Notes: a model not told the origin generated them from the letters alone. Counted from the stretch's first letter, positions 17,671-26,990 are shown. The stretch is DNA of 64,000 nt from DASRAJ01 sp035638255 (GCA_035638255.1 DASRAJ010000151.1:1-64000), one strand, 5' to 3'. Program-made: numbers and translations.

Positions 17671-18231
17671 CTAAACGCCATACCGGATATCTTCCCCGAT
17701 AAACCATCGCTCGCCGATCTTCATGCACTTGGCGCTGGCCCGCAACGTGGTGTTGCCATCAGTTGCTTCGAGCACAATTTTTTTGCTGGGTAGTTTTTGG
17801 TTTTCAATTTCAATTATCATCACGCGGGTAAGTGTTGCATCCTTCCAATCAGTGTGCAATACGGCCGCTTTGCTTTGTGCGGCCAAGAATCCGGAATGCA
17901 AAATATGCTGCACGGAATCCTGATTCGCTTTTATCTCACCGCCTGATGGTGGGGGAGTTTGTGTAAGCATGTATATGTTTGCGATGTCCGCAGAATCGGG
18001 AGTGAACTGCCTTAGTTGCTCAAAGGTTATTTTTCCTTGCAGCGCAAGAAAAAGATCACATGAAAGATCCTGAATTGATTTTGCTCCCCGGAAGGAGTCA
18101 TTCGCGTTTAGCGCAAATCCCTTCATTGGATTTTCAATGGTATCATACTGAGCTTTGGGCTGGCAGGAAGAAACAGCAAGGAGCAGTGAGCTGAATGCTA
18201 TGAGCAACAAGGTTCGATAAGTGTGGTTCAT
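17671..18231 (-). CDS. Lipoprotein of unknown function
   Basis: 186 aa. Signal peptide II with lipobox LAVSSC (Cys23). A domain of about 140 residues follows, with no recognised family; the end KCMKIGERWFIGEDIRYGV resembles the closing strands of NTF2-like or lumazine-type exported domains, but this is a guess. It is probably anchored to the outer membrane on the periplasmic or surface face. It stands alone; upstream is the next minus-strand lipoprotein gene at 18386. Confidence 0.75.
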   Translation of the reverse strand: MNHTYRTLLLIAFSSLLLAVSSCQPKAQYDTIENPMKGFALNANDSFRGAKSIQDLSCDLFLALQGKITFEQLRQFTPDSADIANIYMLTQTPPPSGGEIKANQDSVQHILHSGFLAAQSKAAVLHTDWKDATLTRVMIIEIENQKLPSKKIVLEATDGNTTLRASAKCMKIGERWFIGEDIRYGV

Positions 18232-18385
18232 GAGAGAATTGCTGCGAAGAAAATTAAACTTTACGACTTATCTTTTCTTTCGATGAATTCTCTTCGATGC
18301 ACCTCTCTGAGGATGCAAAGTGCAAGCTGATCAAGCTTTATCCTTCGCCTGCTACTAATCCTCATGACTTTCTTCTATATCTGTT

Positions 18386-18892
18386 TCAGTTCACTGAACA
18401 GGTAATCTTGGAGAAGTATTGCGACGTTGCCGGGCTAACAACAATATTGCTGCACTCGGTACATTCATGTTTAACCATCCAGTTGGTTACCAGACGTTGA
18501 AACCATGTTTTAAAATTTGCATATTTGGGATCAGCCTGAAGCGCGCTGTCGGGGTATGCATACAGACTGCCTGCGTTAGCAATAACATCAGAGTAAGGAT
18601 ACTTGTATACAAGAGTTGTGTCACCCGTTTGAAGTCTGTGATGAAGATACCACAAGGCGTCGGTGAATACATCTGTGGCTTTGACGTTAGTTTGATAATC
18701 AAGGCCAAAAGTATATACAGAATCATGCTTTAAAGCACCGGAGTTAGTGTAGAGAAACACCTTGATTTTTTTTGTTGTATCCGTTAATTTTAATTCCGCG
18801 TAGGATGGAAGAAAATCCGGAGTCTTCGTTCCCGATTCTTTAGTGCATGACAGAATTGTTATCATACAAATTGTAATGAATAATTGTTTCAT
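18386..18892 (-). CDS. Lipoprotein of unknown function
   Basis: 168 aa with lipobox ITILSC (Cys16). The mature part carries a cysteine pair near the end (HECTECSN) and a last cysteine in KITCSVN, so a disulfide or metal site is possible. Family not recognised. It is preceded and followed by 150-200 bp AT-rich spacers without clear signals. Confidence 0.72.
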   Translation of the reverse strand: MKQLFITICMITILSCTKESGTKTPDFLPSYAELKLTDTTKKIKVFLYTNSGALKHDSVYTFGLDYQTNVKATDVFTDALWYLHHRLQTGDTTLVYKYPYSDVIANAGSLYAYPDSALQADPKYANFKTWFQRLVTNWMVKHECTECSNIVVSPATSQYFSKITCSVN

Positions 18893-19061
18893 TTTTTGGT
18901 GTGTTTGTGCTAATGAATGTTATAAACTACTTTTTAATTTCAATCTACAATCAATGATGATATAATGTGAATTAAATGCAATACACGACAACAGGAATAT
19001 AGATAATTGAAATTGCTGAGCAAAAATCAAGCTAACTTCATAATTTAACTTGTCCTGCTTG

Positions 19062-19078
19062 CCCCGATTCTATCGGGG
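19062..19078. repeat. CCCCGAT-ATCGGGG small palindrome
   Basis: Arms CCCCGAT (19062-19068) and ATCGGGG (19072-19078) around TCT. It lies 24 bp past the stop of the EF-G paralog. There is no T-tract, so a terminator role is doubtful. The core matches other CCCGAT/ATCGGG palindromes at 28504, 24624 and 51254. Confidence 0.65.
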
Positions 19079-19101
19079 ATCTTTCCGGAAATCCAAAGCA
19101 T

Positions 19102-21234
19102 TTATGCTTCATCCTTGGCATGCCTCTGATATTCTTCGGCGAGTTTTTTCTGAATTTCTCCCGGCACTAATTGATATTCTGCAAATCGCAATTTAAAACT
19201 CGCTTTGCCCTGTGTTATAGAACGAAGTGTGTTAGAATACTTATCCAATTCAGAAAGCGGCGCTCTTGCTTTAATCACCTGGTACACTCCCTGTGAATCC
19301 ATGCCCATGATGATCGCACGCCTTGTATTCAGATCTCCCATTACATCACCCATCTGTTCTTCAGGTACAAGAATTTCCAAATCATAAATCGGCTCGAGCA
19401 CTTTTGGATCGGCCTGCCTGAATGCCTCCTTAAACGCCATAGTCCCCGCGATCTTAAATGCAGTGTCATTCGAATCTACAGGATGCATTTTGCCATCGTA
19501 TATGTACACGTTGATGTCTCGCACATAAGAACCCGTTGTTGGTCCTTCGGTCATTTTATCCATTACGCCTTTCAGAATGGATGGAAGAAAGCGAGTGTCA
19601 ATTGCTCCGCCAACAATGCAGTTGTGATACATCAGCTTGCCACCCCAGTCCAAATCAATCTCTTCTTTTCCGCGCAACGTTAAATCACCGGGCACTTTAT
19701 ATCCTTCGCGGAAGGGCTCAATCATCATTGCCACTTCAGCAAATTGTCCCGCGCCTCCTGATTGTTTCTTGTGTCTATACGTCGTACGCGCTTCTTTCTT
19801 GATTGTTTCACGATATGGAATTTTCATTCTCTCAAATTCCACACTCATCTTGTAAATGTGTTCCAACCGCCATTTGGTCGCCTGTAGATGCAGCTCACCC
19901 TGACCGTGCAGCAACACCTGTTTCAACTCCCGGGAATATTCAATCAGCAGTGTTGGATCTTCACGATGAATGTCTGCAAGCACTGAACTGATTTTCTCAT
20001 CATCATTTTTATTTTTCGCAACAATGGCGACACTGATGCGAGGTTGCGGAAATTCAATCGGAGCAATCTTCACTTCATTTCCCTTCCCATAAAGTGTTTG
20101 GTTCGTCTGCGTGTTTTTCAATTTTAATGTAGCACCCAAATCTCCGGCAACAAGCTTGTTGATGGGGTTCCTGTTTTTTCCATCCACAATAAAGAGCTGG
20201 TTGATGCGCTCCGAAGAATTGTGCTCAGCATTCGTAAGATCCATTCCTGCGGAAAGCTCACCCGACATCACTTTGAAAAGAGAAAGATTTCCAAGGTGCG
20301 GTTCAATGAGAGATTTGTAAATGAAAACTACCGTTTGCCCTTTAGGATCACAGGGAAATTCTTGTCCCTCTTCTGTTTTTTCTGCCGGCATTTCCGATGC
20401 TGAAGGTGCAACGTTGTCAATAAAACCCATCAACCTGCCGGTACCCATGTCTTTCTTTGCTGAGATACAAAATACAGGAAATACTGTGTGCTTCATCATA
20501 CCGGTTTTCAAACCCAATCGCATTTCATCTTCATCCAGCGTGCCCTTTTCAAAATATAATTCCATCAGCTTCTCATCATTTTCGGCCGCAATTTCTACCA
20601 ATTGATTGTGCAGCTCTTCTGCTCTTGCTTTTTCTGAATCCGGAATTGGGAGTTTTTCTGGCTTACCACCATTTGCGCCAAACTTATACATCGTCATCTT
20701 CAGCAAATCGATGATTGCATCGAAACCCGTTCCTTCATTCAGGGGATATTGCATCAGCGTGAATGCTTTGCCGAAACGCTTTTTCCCCTGGTCAACGGTT
20801 TCATCAAAATTTGATTTCTCGTGATCAAGATGATTAATGGCGAAGATGATTGGTTTGTTGTATTGATCCACATAGTTCCAGATCAATTCAGTACCAACTT
20901 CAACACCGTATTGCGCATTCAAAACCAGCACACCCGTATCGGCTACTCTCACGCCGGCAATTACCTCACCTATGAAATCATCAAGCCCCGGGGTGTCAAT
21001 AATGTTGATCTTATAATCTTTCCATTCCGTGTGCATGAGCGTCGCGTACACGCTGGTGCCCCGCTGCTGTTCAATCTCGTGATAGTCGGAGACCGTATTG
21101 CCTTCCTCCACGCTTCCGCGGCGGTTTATCAACCCTGCTTCAAACATCATGGTTTCAGCCAGTGTGGTTTTACCTGATTTGGATGCACCGAGCAGCACAA
21201 TGTTCTTAATATGTTTGTCATCGTAAACTTTCAT
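19102..21234 (-). CDS. EF-G paralog (EF-G2 type) with altered GTPase motifs
   Basis: 710 aa with the full EF-G domain order (G domain, II, III, IV, V; the end has ITQGKASFKLRFAEYQLVP as in EF-G domain V). The P-loop is GASKSGKT (16-23). Several GTPase motifs depart from canonical EF-G: switch II reads DTPGLDDF instead of DTPGHVDF, so the catalytic His is replaced by Leu; G4 reads NHLD instead of NKxD; switch I reads QQRGTSV instead of ERGITI. Known Bacteroides EF-G2 is reported to support translocation without GTP hydrolysis; this protein is likely its counterpart. Domain IV has GGAGQFAEV. Monocistronic, convergent with nothing close. Confidence 0.9.
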   Translation of the reverse strand: MKVYDDKHIKNIVLLGASKSGKTTLAETMMFEAGLINRRGSVEEGNTVSDYHEIEQQRGTSVYATLMHTEWKDYKINIIDTPGLDDFIGEVIAGVRVADTGVLVLNAQYGVEVGTELIWNYVDQYNKPIIFAINHLDHEKSNFDETVDQGKKRFGKAFTLMQYPLNEGTGFDAIIDLLKMTMYKFGANGGKPEKLPIPDSEKARAEELHNQLVEIAAENDEKLMELYFEKGTLDEDEMRLGLKTGMMKHTVFPVFCISAKKDMGTGRLMGFIDNVAPSASEMPAEKTEEGQEFPCDPKGQTVVFIYKSLIEPHLGNLSLFKVMSGELSAGMDLTNAEHNSSERINQLFIVDGKNRNPINKLVAGDLGATLKLKNTQTNQTLYGKGNEVKIAPIEFPQPRISVAIVAKNKNDDEKISSVLADIHREDPTLLIEYSRELKQVLLHGQGELHLQATKWRLEHIYKMSVEFERMKIPYRETIKKEARTTYRHKKQSGGAGQFAEVAMMIEPFREGYKVPGDLTLRGKEEIDLDWGGKLMYHNCIVGGAIDTRFLPSILKGVMDKMTEGPTTGSYVRDINVYIYDGKMHPVDSNDTAFKIAGTMAFKEAFRQADPKVLEPIYDLEILVPEEQMGDVMGDLNTRRAIIMGMDSQGVYQVIKARAPLSELDKYSNTLRSITQGKASFKLRFAEYQLVPGEIQKKLAEEYQRHAKDEA

Positions 21235-21598
21235 GCGCGAGTGATTTTGGTGTCAATAAAATTTTGTTTCAGGGAGAGAAATTGGGTTCGGGTAAAAATA
21301 GAAAAGAAACAAAGAAAGCAAAACAAACTTTTCTGCAAATTCTCCGTACAAAACTTGTAATTGTGAAGTCTTACCTTTAAGGTTATTTGGAAACCAATTT
21401 ACCTCGAAATAGATTTTATTCTGTAAAACCGGGCTTTTCAAATGTTTCTTCAGGAAAACTCTTCAGGAAATTTTTGTTTCACAGCGTTATGCTTAATGAA
21501 GTTGTGGGATGTCTTTATGCAGGATTGAATTAATAATTGAGATAGAATTCAATGCAGTTCTTAACAGGATAAAAAAAGTAAAATAATTTTAGTTCATT
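21235..21598. other. Divergent intergenic region, no gene seen
   Basis: 364 AT-rich bases between the divergent EF-G paralog and multi-PAS kinase genes. No ORF with support, no strong hairpin, and no exact TAnnTTTG box on either strand was found. TAATTTTAG just before the kinase start is only a weak -7 candidate. Confidence 0.5.
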
Positions 21599-24571
21599 AT
21601 GAATCTTGTAACTCCCGTTTTTCATTCAACGCTTCATCAACGTATTGTAGAGCTGTTGCATGAAGCGTTGCTGGTAGAAGACATTGATTCTAAAATTGTG
21701 GTAGTGAACAAAAGTTTTTGTGCGCTCACAGGTTATGATGAGGCTGAGTTTATAAATGAAGGGAATATTGAAATGCTGATTGCTGAAGAGTGCAGAGAAG
21801 AATTTATTGCAAAGAGAGAAGCGTGCAAACCGGAAGAGCCATTTGAATTTGAAACATTCGCACTCAGAAAAAATCAATCCCGCTTCCGTGGATTGTTCAA
21901 AGTCACACCCCTCACTGATGAACAGCAGCAAATCACCGGGCGGATCATTTTATTATATGACGTTACTGAAAGGCGAGAGCAGCGTGATGCGATCAAAGAA
22001 AGTGATGAGCGCTTGCGGTTCCTGCTCCAAAGCAGTTCAGAAGGCATTGCCATTCATGAAAACGGAATCATTCTCGACGCGAACGAGGCGGCGCTGAAAA
22101 TTTTCGGGTGCAGTCATGATGAAGTAGTGGGGAAATCATTGTTCCTTTTCACATCACCCAAAGAACATGAGGGCCTGCGTGAGCTTTTCAGAAAGAAGAT
22201 GCTCTTTCAGGGTGAGCGGGAGATGATTGATATGCAGGGCATGATTCGGCATGTTGAAGTGATCAGCAAGAGTGTGGTATTCCATGGCCGTGATCTTCGC
22301 ATTCTCACCTTCAAAGATATTACCGAACTGCGTGAAAAAAAGATTGAAGAGCAGCGTCTCATCTCCATCATTGAGGCAAGCCCATTCTTAGTTGCCATGA
22401 TGGATGCATCAGGTATTCGATACATGAACGTGCATGGAAAGACGATGCTGGGCTATGGCGCCGGTGACGATGTGAGCAAGCTGACTGTTAATGATTTGAT
22501 GTCGAAAGAATGCGCTGAATTAATTCTCCGGGAAGCAATGCCTGCCGCTTCAAAGAATGGAGTTTGGGATGGGCAAACTACCTTCAGACGAAAAGATGGA
22601 AGTGAGTTTCACGCATCGCAAGTCATCATCGCTCACCGGAATCAGAGCGGACAAGTAGATTTCTTTTCTTCCCTTGCATCAGACATCACTGATCGCATCA
22701 AGGCAGAGCAGGTACTCAAGGATAGCCAGGAACGTCTGCGCTATTTCATGGAAGAAAGTTTGGAGGCGATCATCATTCACGAGCAAGGAATCATTATTGA
22801 CTTCAACACCGCAGTCTCCAAAATGTTTGGATATGATTCGGATGAATTGAGCGGCAAGGAGATTCTTTCCCTCTATGATACTTCATTTCAACCCGAAATG
22901 AAAGAGAAGATTTCAAAGAAGCAAACCGTTTTCGATGAATGGACCGGAGTGAGAAAAGACGGAAGCCGTTTTGATATTGAAGTGTTTTCACGTCCGCACA
23001 CATACCATGGAAAAGATGTTTATGTCGTCAGCATTCTTGATATCTCCCGGCGCAAGCAAACCGAGCGCGCGTTGCGCAGCAGTCAGTTGTTACTCAACGC
23101 GGCGGTGGAAGGAACCAATGTGGGGATTTGGGAGTGGAACCTTATTACCAATCAGGTCACCTTCAATGAAGCGTGGAGAAAATTGCGTGGCTTGAAAGAA
23201 AATACAGCGCCTATATTATTTGAGGATTGGAAAAAAACAATTTACAGAGAAGACTTGCCGGCGGTACTTGAGGAACTCAGAAATCATCTCTATGGCTTAA
23301 CGCCAATGTATCAGCATAACTATCGAATCAAGATGCCTTCAGGTGAAATGCTCGTGTTTGAGACAAGAGGGAAATTGGTACACGATGAGAAAAACCTGCC
23401 GGTACGTATTGTTGGAACCATCATTGACATTACTGAGCGCCAGCAGATGGAAGATGCATTGAGGGAAAGAGAAGCGCAGCTCTCAACATTGATCGAGAAT
23501 CGTGAAGAATCAATCTGGTCGGTTGATCGTGAGAAGCGCCTGATCCGGTTCAACACCACATTTGCAAACAATTTTAAAGAGTTTAACAATATCGAATTGC
23601 AGCAGGGCATGCAGATCACGGAATACCTTCCTGAAAAAGTTGCTCTGATGTGGAATGAATGGTATGATAAAGCATTAGATGGTGAATCGTTTCAGGAAGT
23701 AGACCGGTATGATAATAACGGACAAGAAATATTTGTGGAATACTCTCTCAACCCTATTAAAATCAATGAGGGAAAAATTTTGGGTGTCTCAGTCCTTGGC
23801 AGAGATATTACGCGACAGAAATATTATGAACAATCTCTGGAAGAAGCAAAGAATGCTGCTGAAGAAGCCAGCCGGACCAAGAGCCAGTTTCTGGCCAATA
23901 TCAGTCATGAAATTCGCACTCCCATGAACGGGATCATTGGCTTCACTGATTTGCTGCTGCAATCAAAAGTGAATAGAAAGCAGAAGGAATACCTTGAAAT
24001 CGTTCATCACTCCGCCGATTCATTGTTGCGATTGATCAATGACTTGCTTGATATTTCAAAGATCGAATCGGGAAAACTGTCGCTGATCAATCGCGAATTC
24101 GAGGTAAGAAAATTGCTTCATGAAATAATTCGCTCCTTTAAGGCAAAAGCAAACGAGCGAAGCCTGAAAATCTCAGCCCTCGTTGACAAGAGCGTTCCCA
24201 AAATACTTATTGGCGATGAAATGCGGTTACAACAAATTTTTGTGAACCTCATCGGCAATGCCGTGAAATTTTCCGAGCATGGAAAAATTGTTGCCCGGAT
24301 AAAACGTGAAGGCAAAACCGGAAATGTCGTAAGGCTTATTATAGAAGTGGAAGATGAAGGCATCGGCATTTCAAAAGAAAAATATAGAACCATTTTCGAG
24401 CCGTTCACTCAGTTGGGTGATCCGTTCACTTCAAAATACGGCGGCACCGGTTTGGGACTTTCCATTGCAAGACGATTGGTAGAAATGATGCACGGTGAAA
24501 TGGGAGTGGACAGCGAACCCGGCAAGGGAAGCAAGTTTTATTTCACGGTCGAGATGCAAGTGCCTGAATAA
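21599..24571 (+). CDS. Multi-PAS soluble sensor histidine kinase
   Basis: 990 aa with no membrane segment. About six PAS/PAC units fill residues 12-755 (for example ITGRIILLYDVTERREQ, GIAIHENGIILDANEAALKIFG, EAIIIHEQGIIIDFNTAVSKMFGY, IVGTIIDITERQQME). The HisKA box FLANISHEIRTPMNGIIGF has His770; the ATPase domain has NLIGNAVKFSEHGKI, DEGIGISKE and GTGLGLSIARRLVEMM. There is no receiver or output domain, so a separate regulator is needed; none lies next to it. It probably senses a cytosolic cue (redox, small ligand). The thiamine riboswitch starts 40 bp after its stop. Confidence 0.92.
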   Translation: MNLVTPVFHSTLHQRIVELLHEALLVEDIDSKIVVVNKSFCALTGYDEAEFINEGNIEMLIAEECREEFIAKREACKPEEPFEFETFALRKNQSRFRGLFKVTPLTDEQQQITGRIILLYDVTERREQRDAIKESDERLRFLLQSSSEGIAIHENGIILDANEAALKIFGCSHDEVVGKSLFLFTSPKEHEGLRELFRKKMLFQGEREMIDMQGMIRHVEVISKSVVFHGRDLRILTFKDITELREKKIEEQRLISIIEASPFLVAMMDASGIRYMNVHGKTMLGYGAGDDVSKLTVNDLMSKECAELILREAMPAASKNGVWDGQTTFRRKDGSEFHASQVIIAHRNQSGQVDFFSSLASDITDRIKAEQVLKDSQERLRYFMEESLEAIIIHEQGIIIDFNTAVSKMFGYDSDELSGKEILSLYDTSFQPEMKEKISKKQTVFDEWTGVRKDGSRFDIEVFSRPHTYHGKDVYVVSILDISRRKQTERALRSSQLLLNAAVEGTNVGIWEWNLITNQVTFNEAWRKLRGLKENTAPILFEDWKKTIYREDLPAVLEELRNHLYGLTPMYQHNYRIKMPSGEMLVFETRGKLVHDEKNLPVRIVGTIIDITERQQMEDALREREAQLSTLIENREESIWSVDREKRLIRFNTTFANNFKEFNNIELQQGMQITEYLPEKVALMWNEWYDKALDGESFQEVDRYDNNGQEIFVEYSLNPIKINEGKILGVSVLGRDITRQKYYEQSLEEAKNAAEEASRTKSQFLANISHEIRTPMNGIIGFTDLLLQSKVNRKQKEYLEIVHHSADSLLRLINDLLDISKIESGKLSLINREFEVRKLLHEIIRSFKAKANERSLKISALVDKSVPKILIGDEMRLQQIFVNLIGNAVKFSEHGKIVARIKREGKTGNVVRLIIEVEDEGIGISKEKYRTIFEPFTQLGDPFTSKYGGTGLGLSIARRLVEMMHGEMGVDSEPGKGSKFYFTVEMQVPE

Positions 24572-24592
24572 ATTTTTCTTTCTCAGCAATTA

Positions 24593-24602
24593 TATATTTT
24601 CG
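24593..24602 (+). promoter_or_regulatory. Tentative promoter -7 region for the thiamine operon
   Basis: TATATTTTCG lies 10-19 nt before the TPP riboswitch and matches TAnnTTTG with one mismatch. The position fits a start of transcription at about 24608. A -33 TTTG is not seen. Confidence 0.35.
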
Positions 24603-24611
24603 TGGCAGAAA

Positions 24612-24698
24612 ACTTTAGGGGTGTCCCCCGATTATTCGGGGGGCTGAGATCAAAAACCCTCAAAACCTGATCAGGGTAATTCCTGCGAAGGGAAAAGT
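24612..24698 (+). ncRNA. TPP riboswitch (THI element)
   Basis: The conserved parts appear in order: ACTTTAGGGGTG (5' side of P1/P2), GGGCTGAGAT (CUGAGA pyrimidine-sensor loop at 24644-24649), ACCCT, CCTGATCAGGGTAAT (J/P4-P5 pyrophosphate side) and TGCGAAGGGAAAAGT closing P1. The variable P3 stem is built from CCCCCGAT-ATTCGGGGG. It controls the thiS-to-thiF operon that follows; TPP binding should switch it off. No terminator hairpin with a T-tract follows, so regulation may act on translation or through Rho. Confidence 0.95.
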
Positions 24699-24756
24699 AA
24701 AATGATCCCGCCTCTTAAGTTTTCCAGGTTAAAACAGGATATTATTCCGGTGAAGC

Positions 24757-24825
24757 ATGAATTCGTTTGAACTCACGGATATTGGTACCTCCGTCACGGG
24801 AATCACAACGCGAAATGAAAAATGA
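24757..24825 (+). CDS. Putative 22-codon leader ORF overlapping thiS
   Basis: ATG at 24757 opens 22 codons (MNSFELTDIG ... TTRNEK) closed by TGA at 24823-24825. The stop overlaps the thiS ATG (24822-24824) as ATGA, the arrangement of translationally coupled genes. It lies between the riboswitch (ends 24698) and thiS. GGTGAAG just upstream may aid initiation. No similarity to a known peptide was recognised; it could be chance, since such a short ORF has little statistical weight. Confidence 0.4.
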   Translation: MNSFELTDIGTSVTGITTRNEK

Positions 24826-25025
24826 GAATCAAAGTCAACAGCAACATTATTGAATTGCATGAAGAGCGTCAATTGATTGCTCTTCTGAAAAAATTATCTC
24901 TCTTTGAAAAAAGCGGGATGGCCGTTGCCATAAATGCGGAAGTGATTCCAAAAAAAAGCTGGAGTCAATTTGAACTTCAGGAAAATGATGAAGTGATTAT
25001 TATTGAAGCTGCCCAGGGAGGTTAA
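24822..25025 (+). CDS. thiS: Sulfur carrier protein ThiS
   Basis: 67 aa ubiquitin-like carrier: MRIKVNSNIIELHEERQLIALLKKL, ending EVIIIEAAQGG. The C-terminal Gly-Gly is adenylated by ThiF and converted to a thiocarboxylate that donates sulfur to thiazole synthase ThiG. It is the first recognised gene of the thiamine operon, 123 nt after the TPP riboswitch. NAEVIPKKSW is the typical middle segment. Confidence 0.95.
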   Translation: MRIKVNSNIIELHEERQLIALLKKLSLFEKSGMAVAINAEVIPKKSWSQFELQENDEVIIIEAAQGG

Positions 25026-25027
25026 AA

Positions 25028-25062
25028 GAGACTTAAGATTTAAGACTGAAGATGTAAGACAG
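25028..25062. repeat. GACTTAAGATTTAAGAC-type repeat between thiS and thiC
   Basis: Short tandem-like units (gacttaagattt, aagactgaagatg, taagac) fill part of the 87-nt gap between thiS and thiC. It is the reverse-orientation relative of the run at 15351-15390. Confidence 0.45.
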
Positions 25063-25112
25063 CGTTTTGGGTCATTGAAAAATTAACACTTAAACAAATA
25101 ACTTTTTCATCC

Positions 25113-26990
25113 ATGAAAGATCAATCGAAACTTCCATCACAGGTAACCATAACACGAACACCCTTTCCGAAATCAAAAAAGATTTATGTGAAAGGAAAGT
25201 TGCACAGCATTGAAGTTGCCATGCGTGAAATTGAAACCGGTGATGAGGTGGAGGTTAAGAACGGTAGCATCCGAAAAGAAAAGATGAAGATCACAGTGTA
25301 TGACACGAGCGGTGCGTATACGGATCCGTTAGCAGGTATTAATGTGAGTGAAGGATTGAAGCGCCTCCGGGAAAATTGGATTATCGGGCGTAACGATGTG
25401 GAAGAGCTTTCCGGTTTCACTTCTCACTTTTCCAATGAAAGATTTAGTGATCCCGGTCAAAGCAATATTCATTTTAAAAATATCCGCAGGCCGTTACGTG
25501 CAAAATCCGGAGCCAATGTCTCGCAGATGCATTACGCACGCAAAGGAATCATTACGCAGGAAATGGAGTATGTGGCTGTAAGAGAAAGTCAAAGAGCGGA
25601 TAAGTCGCCTGACTACTATGGAAATTTAATGAAGCAGCATCCTTCACAAAATTTTGGCGCAGCAATACCTGAAGTAGTTACTCCGGAGTTTGTGAGAGAT
25701 GAAGTCGCACGCGGAAGAGCGATTATTCCTTCCAACATCAATCATCCCGAAAGTGAACCGATGATCATCGGCCGGAATTTTTTAGTGAAGATCAATGCGA
25801 ACATCGGCAACAGTGCGGTCACATCTTCTATTGAGGAAGAAGTGGAGAAAGCAGTGTGGGCGTGCCGCTGGGGTGCTGACACCATCATGGATCTTTCGAC
25901 AGGAAAAAATATTCATGAAACGCGGGAGTGGATCATCCGCAATTCCCCTGTACCGATTGGAACAGTTCCGATTTACCAGGCGCTCGAAAGAGTCGGCGGG
26001 GTAGCAGAGCATCTTACATGGGAAATTTATCGCGACACCTTGATCGAGCAGGCGGAGCAGGGCGTTGATTACTTCACTGTACATGCAGGAGTTCTTCTCA
26101 GGTACATACCGCTTACTGCGAGTCGTGTTACAGGCATCGTGAGTCGTGGCGGATCGATCATGGCGAAGTGGTGTCTTTCTCATCACAAGGAAAGTTTTCT
26201 CTATACTCACTTTGAGGATATCTGCGACATCATGAAAGCTTATGACGTTGCATTTTCTCTTGGCGATGGCCTGCGTCCCGGAAGTATTGCCGATGCAAAT
26301 GATGAGGCACAGTTTGCAGAGCTCAAAACACTGGGTGAACTCACGAAGATTGCATGGAAGCACGATGTGCAAACGATGATTGAAGGCCCCGGTCACATTC
26401 CTATGCAGATGATCAAAGTGAATATGGAAAAAGAATTGGAGGAATGTCATGAAGCGCCATTCTATACCCTTGGTCCTTTGACGACTGATATAGCTCCCGG
26501 TTATGACCACATCACCTCAGCCATTGGCGCTGCGATGATTGGCTGGTACGGTTGTGCGATGTTGTGTTATGTAACTCCCAAAGAGCATCTCGGTCTTCCA
26601 AACAAAAAAGACGTAAAGGATGGAGTGATTGCGTACAAGATTGCGGCACATGCTGCTGACCTCGCCAAAGGTCATCCCGCGGCCCAACTGCGTGACAATG
26701 TTCTAAGCAAAGCGCGATTTGATTTCCGCTGGGAAGATCAATTCAATCTTTCGCTTGATCCTGATACTGCAAGAGAATTTCACGATGAAACTTTACCGGG
26801 TGAAAATGCAAAGCTGGCTCACTTCTGTTCCATGTGCGGACCAAAATTCTGCTCCATGAAAATCACCCAGGAAGTCCGGGACTATGCAGAGAAGATGCAC
26901 ATCGCTGTAAATGATTCATTGGAAGAAGGACTAAAAGAAAAATCAAAAGAGTTTGTTGAAACAGGAAGTGAAATTTATGTCAGGCAATAG
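25113..26990 (+). CDS. thiC: Phosphomethylpyrimidine synthase ThiC (HMP-P synthase)
   Basis: 625 aa radical-SAM-type enzyme that rearranges aminoimidazole ribotide into HMP-P. The C-terminal non-classical cluster motif is CSMCGPKFC with Cys572, Cys575 and Cys580. Other hallmarks: MHYARKGIITQEMEYVAVRE, WGADTIMDLSTGKNIHETREWI, GPGHIPMQMI and APFYTLGPLTTDIAPGYDHI. Full length for the family. It overlaps the next gene by 14 nt. Second gene of the riboswitch-controlled operon. Confidence 0.97.
   Translation: MKDQSKLPSQVTITRTPFPKSKKIYVKGKLHSIEVAMREIETGDEVEVKNGSIRKEKMKITVYDTSGAYTDPLAGINVSEGLKRLRENWIIGRNDVEELSGFTSHFSNERFSDPGQSNIHFKNIRRPLRAKSGANVSQMHYARKGIITQEMEYVAVRESQRADKSPDYYGNLMKQHPSQNFGAAIPEVVTPEFVRDEVARGRAIIPSNINHPESEPMIIGRNFLVKINANIGNSAVTSSIEEEVEKAVWACRWGADTIMDLSTGKNIHETREWIIRNSPVPIGTVPIYQALERVGGVAEHLTWEIYRDTLIEQAEQGVDYFTVHAGVLLRYIPLTASRVTGIVSRGGSIMAKWCLSHHKESFLYTHFEDICDIMKAYDVAFSLGDGLRPGSIADANDEAQFAELKTLGELTKIAWKHDVQTMIEGPGHIPMQMIKVNMEKELEECHEAPFYTLGPLTTDIAPGYDHITSAIGAAMIGWYGCAMLCYVTPKEHLGLPNKKDVKDGVIAYKIAAHAADLAKGHPAAQLRDNVLSKARFDFRWEDQFNLSLDPDTAREFHDETLPGENAKLAHFCSMCGPKFCSMKITQEVRDYAEKMHIAVNDSLEEGLKEKSKEFVETGSEIYVRQ

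Noticed and set aside
19062..19078. Intrinsic terminator for the EF-G paralog
   Set aside because: The hairpin is present but neither side has a T-run; listed as a palindrome instead.
21599..24571. Hybrid kinase with a receiver domain
   Set aside because: The protein ends directly after the ATPase domain; no D-containing receiver motif is present.
25782..26510. Long 242-codon open frame on the minus strand
   Set aside because: It lies wholly opposite thiC, shows no family features, and is rich in Cys/His as expected of an antisense shadow.
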